NCBI GenBank assembly: GCA_947503005.1
Contig: CANNCA010000001.1
Coordinates: 961,978 to 1,025,977, forward strand
DNA from: an uncultured Flavobacteriaceae bacterium
GTDB taxonomy: Bacteria > Bacteroidota > Bacteroidia > Flavobacteriales > Flavobacteriaceae
Length of the DNA stretch: 64,000 nucleotides
Direction of reading: 5' to 3'
Shown here: positions 28,294 through 36,727 of the stretch, piece after piece
Layout of the letters: the number at the start of each line of letters is the position of its first letter
Numbering within the stretch: the first letter of the stretch is position 1
Program-made: the position numbers and the translations under genes
The notes under the pieces: model-generated
What the model saw: only the letters and a program-made list of their open reading frames with translations
Databases searched by the model: none
What the model was told of the DNA's origin: nothing

Positions 28294-29529
28294 ATGATGG
28301 AAAAGAAACACTTTACTAGGGCAACCTTGTTTCTTGGGGTTGCAATGTTATTTGTTGGACTTTATTCTTGTACCTCGGATCAGGCAGATGAATTTGAGGA
28401 CTATGATATTGATACCGATGGCGACGGTATCTTCGATAGTCAAGAAGTATTGGACGGTACCGACAAGAACAATCCATGTGATCCAGGGCACGACTCGAGC
28501 TATACCGCTTATGACCCCCTGAACCTTTTATGGTTGGGTGGAGATTGTGATAGTGATGGCCTAAACAATGGTGACGAGCTTTCTTTGGACAGTAACCCTT
28601 ATGGCGACCCTATCGAAAGGGACTTAGCCGTACCAGAGTTTTTACCGAACTTATCGCAATTGAACTTGTTCAAAGGCAATATCACCGATTTTCAATACAC
28701 TGACAATGTTTATGAGTATAGCATGATTACACCGCTTTTTACCGACTATGCATATAAATTGAGAGTTGTTGCAATTCCTGATGGAGAGCAGTTAACCTAT
28801 AAAGGTGAAGGATTATTGGAGTTTCCGGATAATTCGATCATGGCTAAAACATTTTACTACCTCAATGATGAAAGAGACCCTTCTCTCGGAAAAAAAATCA
28901 TCGAAACTCGAGTGTTGATTAAAAAGGAAGGTCAGTGGTTGGTACGTAATTATGTTTGGAACGAAGAGCAAACTGATGCTGTATTAGATGATAATATTCA
29001 CGCACTTCAAGTAGATTGGATTGATGAATCAGGCACATCCAAGTCTGTTGATTATGTGGTTCCTCCGAATAATATGTGTATTCAATGCCATAATAGTGAA
29101 GGGGAGATACTGCCTATTGGGCCTAAGGCACGGGTTCTGAATTTCAATCATAAAGGACAAAACATACTTCAATTTTTTAAGGACAATGAATTGTTGACCG
29201 GTGCACCGGCTGTTTCCGAGATACCTACCCTTCCAGATTGGGCTGATGAAAGTCTTCCGTTAGAAGATCGCGCAAGAGCCTATCTCGATGTGAACTGTGC
29301 CCATTGCCACAGAACGGGTGGGTCTTATAACGAAAGTTTCGGAGATACTTTTCAATTCACGTATGAGACTTCATTTGAAGACAGCAATATTTTTCAGGTC
29401 CGGACCCAAATCAAAGATCGTATGAATACTCAAATACCTGGTTATTTCATGCCATTGATCGGAGTCAATATAAAGCATGATGAAGGTATCGCCTTAATAA
29501 ATGACTATATAGATTCGCTAGAGAACTAG
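28294..29529 (+). CDS. diheme cytochrome c lipoprotein (SO2930-like)
   Basis: A lipoprotein: signal segment then lipobox (GLYSC). The ATG pair at 28294/28297 is preferred to an in-frame TTG at 28267. After the lipobox come calcium-binding thrombospondin-type-3-like motifs (DTDGDGIFDSQEVLDGTD; DSDGLNNGDE), then a domain with two heme c motifs, CIQCH (about residue 262) and CAHCH (about residue 335). This order is known from SO2930-family diheme cytochromes. It should be a surface or periplasmic electron carrier and, given the neighbour, may receive electrons from the sorbosone-dehydrogenase-like protein. Confidence 0.85.
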   Translation: MMEKKHFTRATLFLGVAMLFVGLYSCTSDQADEFEDYDIDTDGDGIFDSQEVLDGTDKNNPCDPGHDSSYTAYDPLNLLWLGGDCDSDGLNNGDELSLDSNPYGDPIERDLAVPEFLPNLSQLNLFKGNITDFQYTDNVYEYSMITPLFTDYAYKLRVVAIPDGEQLTYKGEGLLEFPDNSIMAKTFYYLNDERDPSLGKKIIETRVLIKKEGQWLVRNYVWNEEQTDAVLDDNIHALQVDWIDESGTSKSVDYVVPPNNMCIQCHNSEGEILPIGPKARVLNFNHKGQNILQFFKDNELLTGAPAVSEIPTLPDWADESLPLEDRARAYLDVNCAHCHRTGGSYNESFGDTFQFTYETSFEDSNIFQVRTQIKDRMNTQIPGYFMPLIGVNIKHDEGIALINDYIDSLEN

Positions 29530-29591
29530 AGTGATTAATAATTATGTATAGCTGAAAAGCTGTATATATTTTATAGTAAGAAATAGATAAT

Positions 29592-29620
29592 AAAAGCCGT
29601 AATACTATTGCGGCTTTTTG
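29592..29620 (+). terminator. intrinsic terminator after the diheme cytochrome gene
   Basis: A hairpin with arms AAAAGCCG and CGGCTTTT around an AT-rich loop, followed by T residues, lies about 65 bp after the stop codon of the diheme cytochrome gene. Confidence 0.8.
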
Positions 29621-29932
29621 TATTCATGAAATCTTTGAAACAGTTAGCATTAGTCCATTTTCTGACACTAAGAAAGGTCTCTTTTCGTGGAAGTATTCTT
29701 GATTTTGGTCAAGGTCCGAATAATCTTTAACAATCATTTAATCTTAACGTTTCAACCTTTTAAAACTGCTGTTTCATATACGTTTAGAATTTTTGTGATA
29801 CAGCACGCTATAGCGGCACAATAAAACTAATTTTACATGGGACTCAATATCTAATGGTATTGATGCGAAAAAGATTTGCAAAGTGAAGTCTTGGCTTTTC
29901 GAAATTTGAGCACCTAATTAAAGAAAAACAAT
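29621..29932. other. intergenic region upstream of the GH3-like gene
   Basis: About 310 bp after the terminator and before the GH3-like start. It is AT-rich; I find no ORF, RNA gene or convincing TAnnTTTG promoter, though the promoter of the downstream gene is presumably here. Confidence 0.4.
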
Positions 29933-31453
29933 ATGCATATAGTTGGAAGTATTATAAAGGGATTGATTGATTTAAAGGATAAGCTTTCGCCAGAATCCAA
30001 TCCAACCGAAGAACAGAAGAACGTATTGAAACATCTTCTCGAAACGGCCGAGAATACGTCTTTTGGTCAATTTTATGATTTTTCAGATATACTTTCCGCA
30101 TCTGATGTACAAAAATCTTTTTCAAAGAACGTTCCTTATTTTGATTATGACAAAATCAATACGGAATGGTGGAGCAGATTACACAAAGGCGAAGTCGATG
30201 TGACATGGCCAGGAAGCCCCAACTATTTCGCGCTGAGTTCGGGTACAACTGGTAAGACCAGCAAGCGAATACCAGTAACCGAAGCAATGATTTCTGCAAT
30301 ACGATCGACCGGTATTGCACAGGTTTCCGCGTTGAGCAATTATAATTTACCACCTACTTTTTTTGAAAAAGGAATTTTGATGTTGGGAAGTTCGACCGAC
30401 CTTGCCGAAAAAGAAGATCATTTGGAAGGCGAAATCAGCGGAATAAGCGCAAGTAATATTCCCTCATGGTTCAAAGGATATTACAAACCGGGAGAGGAGA
30501 TTGCCCAAATCGATGATTGGGATGACCGAGTACAACGCATCGCCGAAAAAGCAAAAGATTGGGATATAGGGGCCATCAGTGGTATTCCTTCATGGATTGA
30601 ATTGATGTTGGAGAAGGTAATTAAATTCCATAATGCAGACCATATTCATGAGATTTGGCCGAATTTAGAAGTATATACTTCTGGGGGCGTTGCTTTTGGC
30701 CCTTATGAGAAGAGTTTTAATGCTTTGCTAGGCAGACCGATAACCGTAATCGACACTTATCTAGCCTCGGAAGGTTTTATTGCGTTTCAAAACCGACCTG
30801 AAACAGATGCCATGAAACTAGCTACCAACAATGGTATCTATTTCGAATTTGTACCGTTCCGTCCTGAATATATCAATCAAGATGGTTCGCTTGTACCCGA
30901 AGCACCTTCGATAACCTTAGACGAAGTAGAGACCGATCAAGATTATGTGTTGTTAATGAGCACTGTTTCAGGTGCTTGGCGATATTTGATAGGTGATACT
31001 ATTGAATTTAACGATGTTGAAAGGGCAGAAATAAGAATTACAGGTCGCACCAAGTTCTTCTTAAACACTGTCGGTTCGCAATTATCGGTCAATAAATTGA
31101 ATGATGGAGTAAAACACCTAGAAAATACCTTTAATATCAAGATTCCAGAATTTACCCTTAGTGCAAAACGATACGACGGCGAATTTTACCACAGTTGGTA
31201 CTTGGGAACAGAATCAAGTATTGATACCAGTGAACTTGCGAGCGCCATTGATGAGTTTCTACGGAATGCCAACAAGAACTATAAGGTAGCACGTACCAAA
31301 GCTCTGAAAGGAGTTAAAGTTAGTACCGTTCCTCCATCGGTTTTTTATGATTGGAACGGAGCAAACAAAAAGAAAGGTGGACAAGTAAAAATGGAACGGG
31401 TAATGGGTGAGGAGAAGTTTGCCGAATGGGAAGACTTCGTGTCGAAAGAGTAA
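29933..31453 (+). CDS. GH3 auxin-responsive-promoter family protein (acyl-adenylate-forming)
   Basis: A 506-residue cytosolic protein. The phosphate-loop signature of the adenylate-forming superfamily is clear (SSGTTGKTSKRIPVT, about residues 99-113), followed by YTSGGVAFGPYEKSF, IDTYLASEGFIA and the hinge-region segment ISGRTK-like RITGRTKFFLNTVGSQL. Plant GH3 enzymes conjugate amino acids to acyl acids through acyl-AMP; the bacterial substrate is not known. The gene is monocistronic on the plus strand and ends 5 bp from the convergent metallopeptidase gene. Confidence 0.85.
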   Translation: MHIVGSIIKGLIDLKDKLSPESNPTEEQKNVLKHLLETAENTSFGQFYDFSDILSASDVQKSFSKNVPYFDYDKINTEWWSRLHKGEVDVTWPGSPNYFALSSGTTGKTSKRIPVTEAMISAIRSTGIAQVSALSNYNLPPTFFEKGILMLGSSTDLAEKEDHLEGEISGISASNIPSWFKGYYKPGEEIAQIDDWDDRVQRIAEKAKDWDIGAISGIPSWIELMLEKVIKFHNADHIHEIWPNLEVYTSGGVAFGPYEKSFNALLGRPITVIDTYLASEGFIAFQNRPETDAMKLATNNGIYFEFVPFRPEYINQDGSLVPEAPSITLDEVETDQDYVLLMSTVSGAWRYLIGDTIEFNDVERAEIRITGRTKFFLNTVGSQLSVNKLNDGVKHLENTFNIKIPEFTLSAKRYDGEFYHSWYLGTESSIDTSELASAIDEFLRNANKNYKVARTKALKGVKVSTVPPSVFYDWNGANKKKGGQVKMERVMGEEKFAEWEDFVSKE

Positions 31454-31458
31454 CAATT

Positions 31459-32076
31459 TTACTTGATTTTCAACACCTTGTCTTTGGTATCGCGTTCTTC
31501 CACGAGTAACATTATTTCGTCAGGAGATAGATAATATCTTTTAATGCGGTTCTTATACTTTTCAGAGAACCCGGCTTCATTTAAAATGAAGTTTTTCGTC
31601 GCTAGAATATATTTTTCCATACCATGGTTTACAGCATAGGTGTCGGCAGTACGTTCCGCTTTCTTCATATAACGTTCAGAAAATGAATATCCCAATCCAA
31701 AGCCGATGAGGTTCAATGCCGTTCTTTGCTCATAATCCATCACATGGCCCAATTCATGGCCAAGCCAACCGATAAGCACATCTGTGGGAATATCCACTGT
31801 TCTATAAATAGTGTCTGCTATTTTGAAACGCTCGCTCATCAAGATCACATACCGTCTATTTTTCCTAGGGCGAAAAATGCTTCCAAAAGTTGGTTGTGCC
31901 TGCATTGTTGATTTGCGAATTTTACTCTTGAACTTGAAAGTAATGTTTGTTTTTTCCAATTTCGGAAAGTACGATAGTGCCTTAACAGCTTCTTTTTCAA
32001 TAGATTGTGGAAATACATGCTGTGCTTTCAATATAAACTGGTTTATGAGTATTAGAATAAAAATAAGTCGGTTCAT
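31459..32076 (-). CDS. exported zinc metallopeptidase-like protein (HExxH)
   Basis: A 205-residue protein with a signal peptide (ends LKAQ) and the motif WLGHELGHVMDYEQ near residue 110, giving the HExxH zinc-binding core, with a possible third ligand in the following helix (ERTADTYAVNHG, similar to M48-type E-x-x-x-D). It should be periplasmic or secreted; its substrate is unknown. It lies downstream of the cardiolipin synthase gene with 12 bp between them, so the two may be co-transcribed. Confidence 0.65.
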   Translation of the reverse strand: MNRLIFILILINQFILKAQHVFPQSIEKEAVKALSYFPKLEKTNITFKFKSKIRKSTMQAQPTFGSIFRPRKNRRYVILMSERFKIADTIYRTVDIPTDVLIGWLGHELGHVMDYEQRTALNLIGFGLGYSFSERYMKKAERTADTYAVNHGMEKYILATKNFILNEAGFSEKYKNRIKRYYLSPDEIMLLVEERDTKDKVLKIK

Positions 32077-32088
32077 TGAGTTGGATTG

Positions 32089-33510
32089 CTATAAGAGCGG
32101 ACTAAAGAACTTGGCTAATCCTTCAAAGAATTTTTGTTTCCTCGACCTTGATTTGAACTTTTCATAGGACAATTTTTCTGCCTCATTACATTCCGTTTCG
32201 AATTCCTTGACTATTTGCTCAGCGATGCCCTTATCATAAATAACGGCGTTAGTCTCGAAGTTGTGTTCAAAACTCCTGTAATCAAAATTGCCTGACCCGA
32301 CCGAGGCTATATTGTCATCAATGACAATGACTTTACTATGTGAAAAATCATTACGGGTGTATATATTTATACCGACTTCTAAAAATCCCTCGAAATTAGA
32401 AAACATGCTATACGTAGCTAAAAGTGAATCTCCCTTCCGAGGGACCAAAATATGTATTTGAACTCCACTTTGTGCCGCAATTTTAAGTGCCTGAACGACC
32501 GCATTCCCTGGAATAAAATAGGGGTTTGCAATAAAAACTTGGTCTTCTGCGAGATTAATCATCGCGATATATTGCTGCATAATGGCCGGTTGGTTCGAAT
32601 CTGGCCCGCTTGCTGCAATTTGAGCGGTGGAATTCCCGGCATTTTTTGGTTCGGGCAGGTATTTTGGAGTTAGTAGCAACTCTTTTTTGCTTGCAAAATG
32701 AAAATCCTTGAGAAAAATGCGATGCAGGCTGTTGACTACGGGCCCTTCTAAACGAACATGTAGATCTTGCCAAACACCTAAATCAGACTTGGGCCTAATA
32801 TACTTGTCGGATACGTTAAATCCACCTGTGAAGCCAACCTTGCCGTCAACAACGATTATTTTACGATGGTTTCTATAGTTCAAGGTATATAATAGGCTGC
32901 CAAACCGCAAAGCCATCATAGGATACGTTTTCACGCCAATATCACGAAAACGTTTCTTAAGCTTACCCCGAAAAGAAGAACTTCCGAAAGAATCGTAAAT
33001 CATTCGAACTTCGACGCCCTCTTTGATTTTAGTTTTAAAAAGTTCATAGAACTTATCTTGTAAATCACCTTCTTCAAATATGTAATACTGCACGTGAATG
33101 AACTGCTTTGCCTCTGAAATTGCATCGAAAATAGCATCAAAGGTTTCTTCACCGGTGTGGAGAATTTGTATGTCATTACCGGTTGTGGGGTGTAGGTAAC
33201 TGTTATTTTTGATTAACTCTGCAAGTTTCTTAGCCTGTGTGGAAGAAAAATCGACTTGTACATTCTCATTGACAACTTCGACATTTTCTACATCATAAAG
33301 TTTTCTTTCTTGGGACCTCTTGAGCCGGAAGAATTTAAACTTTCTTCTATTTACTCCAAATAAATAATAGAGTATAGCCCCAGCGAATGGCAATACAGTA
33401 ACGGTCAATACCCAACTAAGTGATTTGGTGGGCCGAGAACCATGCATAATGATGCTGAAAATACTCCAGAGCGTAATCCCAATGTAGAGAATAATAACAA
33501 TAGTCTGCAT
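32089..33510 (-). CDS. cls: cardiolipin synthase (PLD family)
   Basis: A 473-residue membrane protein with two N-terminal helices (residues 3-22 and 33-52), then two phospholipase-D-type HKD motifs: NHRKIIVVDGKVGFTGG (H215, K217, D222) and SHSKVIVIDDNIASVGSGNFD (H391, K393, D398). Length and architecture match ClsA-type cardiolipin synthases, which condense two phosphatidylglycerols into cardiolipin and glycerol at the inner membrane. The context of membrane-stress genes fits. It is transcribed away from the plus-strand operon that starts at 33634. Confidence 0.92.
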   Translation of the reverse strand: MQTIVIILYIGITLWSIFSIIMHGSRPTKSLSWVLTVTVLPFAGAILYYLFGVNRRKFKFFRLKRSQERKLYDVENVEVVNENVQVDFSSTQAKKLAELIKNNSYLHPTTGNDIQILHTGEETFDAIFDAISEAKQFIHVQYYIFEEGDLQDKFYELFKTKIKEGVEVRMIYDSFGSSSFRGKLKKRFRDIGVKTYPMMALRFGSLLYTLNYRNHRKIIVVDGKVGFTGGFNVSDKYIRPKSDLGVWQDLHVRLEGPVVNSLHRIFLKDFHFASKKELLLTPKYLPEPKNAGNSTAQIAASGPDSNQPAIMQQYIAMINLAEDQVFIANPYFIPGNAVVQALKIAAQSGVQIHILVPRKGDSLLATYSMFSNFEGFLEVGINIYTRNDFSHSKVIVIDDNIASVGSGNFDYRSFEHNFETNAVIYDKGIAEQIVKEFETECNEAEKLSYEKFKSRSRKQKFFEGLAKFFSPLL

Positions 33511-33633
33511 AATTCAACAAGATAAGCCAATGCCTAATGAATACAAAGACCAAGTGTGATTTGAGTTATCATCTTGTTCGAATGGATCAAAGACATAGAT
33601 GTTGTTATTGTTTATTTGTAAAAAAGAGAAATC

Positions 33634-34053
33634 ATGGGAATCATCGCAACCGACAAAAATCAAATAAAACTTTATTATAATTCAAAAAACTCATTGGGTA
33701 AGCAGACTTTATCCTATGTTACCTCCTCAGAAAAAAAAATTCTCGGAATAGATATTTCAAAAACTAAGGTGCCAAGTAGTCAATGGGCAGAAATCGCGGC
33801 CGGAATCGGGGTTACTATTTCTGATTTAATAGACACTGAACATCCTGATTTCATAAAGACCTACGGTGATAAAAATATTGATTTGAATGAAAATGACTGG
33901 CTAAAGGTTTTGGAGCAACATCCTGAATCCTTAAAGTTTCCTATTGTGATTTTGGGAGATGAATTTCGGTTTATTAAAAGCCCATCGGAATTTTCAAAAT
34001 TCATGGAAGATGATAGTACGGGCCAGGAAAATCCATTTAACAAAAATTCATAG
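33634..34053 (+). CDS. ArsC/Spx-family-like protein lacking the catalytic cysteine
   Basis: A 139-residue protein with the ArsC/Spx thioredoxin-like fold: KLYYNSKNSLGKQTLSYV at the start, a middle region GITISDLI-like (GVTISDLIDTEHPDF), then a strand pattern ending in KFPIVILGDEFRFIKSPSEF, which is the ArsC C-terminal signature. Arsenate reductases carry a Cys in the loop after the first strand (NPRCSKSR); here the equivalent residue is Asn (NSKNS), and the protein has no Cys at all. Arsenate reduction is therefore unlikely; a regulatory or binding role is possible. It is the first gene of a four-gene plus-strand operon. Confidence 0.7.
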   Translation: MGIIATDKNQIKLYYNSKNSLGKQTLSYVTSSEKKILGIDISKTKVPSSQWAEIAAGIGVTISDLIDTEHPDFIKTYGDKNIDLNENDWLKVLEQHPESLKFPIVILGDEFRFIKSPSEFSKFMEDDSTGQENPFNKNS

Positions 34054-34110
34054 CGTTTCGCAACTCGAGGAAGAAAGTTGCACTTTTTGTTCATTCTTTA
34101 TAAAAACCTA

Positions 34111-34647
34111 ATGCCTTTGACAATGAAACTAACCAGGTATACGAAAAGAGCTATTACGGGTGGAATCATATCACTGCTAGTGATGTTGCTTGGCGCATTT
34201 CTATTGGGCAAGTTAAGTGGTTATGAGGCAAAGGTTCTCATCAAGAACTCTTTATCGGGCATGAATACCCTTTGTAATACCATTGCCCTTGCTTCCGCTA
34301 CGATTCTTGCTTTATTGTTGACTTTATTGAGCATTAGTTCAGGTGCTCCATCCAAACTCAAGAAAGATCATTACAAGCATGTACTTCAAATAGCCAAATT
34401 GGATACTGTTATTTTTATCGCGGCCGTAGTTTCCTTTTTGATATTGAATCTTCCAATAACCGAATCCGATTCAGTACCTAACAACTGGTTTAGCGCAATA
34501 TATTATGTCTCTTTGGGCATTTCAAGTATCTTGAGCGCTGGGCTAATAGTTGTCGTGTTGATGCTTTATAATACCGTAGTCAATATCATTAAAATCGTTG
34601 GTTTGGGTATGCATGATCACCCGCTGGCAGAAACCGATGAAGATTGA
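34111..34647 (+). CDS. four-helix integral membrane protein of unknown function
   Basis: About 178 residues from the ATG at 34111 (a start at 34078 or 34123 is also possible). Hydrophobic segments lie at about residues 15-38, 48-75, 105-125 and 140-165, with a short acidic, His-containing tail (GMHDHPLAETDED). I do not recognise a named family. It sits 16 bp upstream of the DUF2254 gene and may work with it at the inner membrane. Confidence 0.6.
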   Translation: MPLTMKLTRYTKRAITGGIISLLVMLLGAFLLGKLSGYEAKVLIKNSLSGMNTLCNTIALASATILALLLTLLSISSGAPSKLKKDHYKHVLQIAKLDTVIFIAAVVSFLILNLPITESDSVPNNWFSAIYYVSLGISSILSAGLIVVVLMLYNTVVNIIKIVGLGMHDHPLAETDED

Positions 34648-34663
34648 GTAATTGAATATCTAA

Positions 34664-35941
34664 ATGGAAAAGATTTTTAGCTATCTTAAAAAGATCTATC
34701 GGCAGGTAGTTTACAGCATCGGGTTTTATCCCTTTCTGATTTCTGCTGCCTTTTTCTTTCTGGCATGGCTTTCATTGTACGCAGAGGATTTTGAGATAGT
34801 GTCTGATTTTAAAGAAAAGGTACCACATCTTATTATTCAAGATCGAGAAACTGCCAGGGTTATTTTGGCGACCTTGGTGGGCAGTATACTGTCTCTTACT
34901 GTATTCAGTTTTACTATGGTAATGGTGGTTTTAAATCAAGCTTCCAGCAATTTTTCGCCCCGGCTATTACCTGGATTAATTTCCGACAAAGGGCACCAAA
35001 TGATATTGGGGGTATATATTGGCACCTTGACCTTTTGTATGATTATCCTAATTTCGTTAGGAGCTTACGGTGTAGATTCGACTTCCTTTGGTCTTTCCAC
35101 CATGATAGCAGCTTCCTTAGGGGTGTTGTGTGTGGGTTTATTCGTATCATTTATCAATAGTATTTCAAAGGCTATACAAATACACAACATCATAGGCAGA
35201 ATTACAGACTTCAGTTTAAAAAAGTTGGAACATCAATCCAAACTCAAGTCATATGATGACAATGATGAGAGCAAATTGCCAAACACCAAAGAATTGAATA
35301 CTGATCGAACGGGGTATTTTAGAGGTTTCGATGTCGCACTAATAGAGGAAACTCTAAAAGACAAGGATATCCTTGTAGAAATTCTCGCTTATAAAGACCA
35401 ACACGTATGGAAAGATGATGCCATTCTCAAGTATACCGGCTCCCTATCCGATGAAGAATTGAATGCACTTCAAGCCAGAATAGACATATCGTCAAACCAC
35501 CATGAAAGTAATAGTAGCACAGGGGGAATGGTACAATTGATGGAAGTTGCCGTGAAAGCAATGTCGCCTGGCATTAATGATCCGGGAACTGCCAAAATAG
35601 TTATCTCTAAATTGGGAATTCTGATGAACAAAGCTCTAGAAATTCCAGGAAAAGTTCTCTTAACTGACAAAGATTGTAGCGTTAGGGTAGTAGGGCGAAA
35701 TATTTCGGGCGAAACACTCATGAGAATGGTAATACAACCCATCAGACTCTATTCTAAAAAAGATGTCTCGGTGCTTGGCGAATTGATTCAAGCATTAAAG
35801 TTTTTGGAGAGAAACCAAAAAATATTACCAGAAATAAGAAAGGCTGTGACCGATGAATTAAAAGCATTGCAGCATGATTTAGAAATAAATATTGACAATG
35901 AAATGGATAAATCTCATCTGTTGACTTTGCTCGATTACTAA
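34664..35941 (+). CDS. DUF2254 membrane protein
   Basis: A 425-residue membrane protein matching DUF2254: N-terminal membrane helix, the segment RETARVILATLVGSILSLTV, then SFTMVMVVLNQASSNFSPRLL and further helices up to about residue 170, followed by a soluble C-terminal half with AVKAMSPGINDPGTA, the family's conserved motif. Its molecular function is not established. It forms an operon with the flanking membrane protein and DUF2652 genes. Confidence 0.88.
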   Translation: MEKIFSYLKKIYRQVVYSIGFYPFLISAAFFFLAWLSLYAEDFEIVSDFKEKVPHLIIQDRETARVILATLVGSILSLTVFSFTMVMVVLNQASSNFSPRLLPGLISDKGHQMILGVYIGTLTFCMIILISLGAYGVDSTSFGLSTMIAASLGVLCVGLFVSFINSISKAIQIHNIIGRITDFSLKKLEHQSKLKSYDDNDESKLPNTKELNTDRTGYFRGFDVALIEETLKDKDILVEILAYKDQHVWKDDAILKYTGSLSDEELNALQARIDISSNHHESNSSTGGMVQLMEVAVKAMSPGINDPGTAKIVISKLGILMNKALEIPGKVLLTDKDCSVRVVGRNISGETLMRMVIQPIRLYSKKDVSVLGELIQALKFLERNQKILPEIRKAVTDELKALQHDLEINIDNEMDKSHLLTLLDY

Positions 35942-35962
35942 TTAGGTTTAAGACTAAAAGAT

Positions 35963-36565
35963 ATGAAAACCGAACCAACCTTAATTTGTATTCCTGATAT
36001 AAGTGGGTTTACAAAATTCATGAGCGACACTGATTTTGAATTGAGTTCCAAAGTAATCCCCGCACTTCTTAACCAAATTATTTACTCCAATGAAATTGGA
36101 TTAAAGGTTTCTGAAATAGAAGGTGATGCGGTTCTGTTTTATAGGACCGGGCCATTGCCTCCTTTAAAGGAGTTGGTCGACCAATGCAGACAATTCTATT
36201 TGGAATTTTATAATAGAATGGCAATTTTGAGAAAGAAGTACAAAGAGAATGACGACGCCATTCTGATACCAGATATTCTGGGTTTGAAAATAGTCTTACA
36301 TTACGGTGAAGAGGTGGCACCTATGAAAGTAGGTAATCGTATCAAACTATTCGGGGAAGATTTAATCATTGCACACCGTTTGTTAAAAAATAATGTGCCT
36401 TTGGATGAATACCTACTCCTATCTGAAGCATTGACTGATCAATATAAAAATACCACCATTGAAAATAATTTTGGTTGGGGAAAACTGGTTGAACATGGGT
36501 CAGAATATGAAGAAATAGGAGAAATCAACTATAGTTATATTGGATTGTCACCCCTAGTGGATTAG
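35963..36565 (+). CDS. DUF2652 protein (class III nucleotidyl cyclase-like fold)
   Basis: A 200-residue soluble protein matching DUF2652, with the opening ICIPDISGFTKFM and EGDAVLFYRTG, a pattern that resembles the catalytic strands of class III adenylate cyclases (DISGFTxFT and GDxxL). Whether it makes or binds nucleotides is unknown. It is the last gene of the operon 33634-36565, 21 bp after DUF2254. Confidence 0.8.
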   Translation: MKTEPTLICIPDISGFTKFMSDTDFELSSKVIPALLNQIIYSNEIGLKVSEIEGDAVLFYRTGPLPPLKELVDQCRQFYLEFYNRMAILRKKYKENDDAILIPDILGLKIVLHYGEEVAPMKVGNRIKLFGEDLIIAHRLLKNNVPLDEYLLLSEALTDQYKNTTIENNFGWGKLVEHGSEYEEIGEINYSYIGLSPLVD

Positions 36566-36727
36566 GTATGTCAATGTTTCTGTTGCCGCAAATAAAGCGA
36601 ATAGCACACAAGTTTGTAAAAGTGCAATAGTTCAGTCGAGGTTACTTTTAATGAGCTTCTTTAAAAGGATGTGCATCAAGTAATGTTCAATTAAGAAATA
36701 ATTACGTCAAACAAACAGTAACAACCA

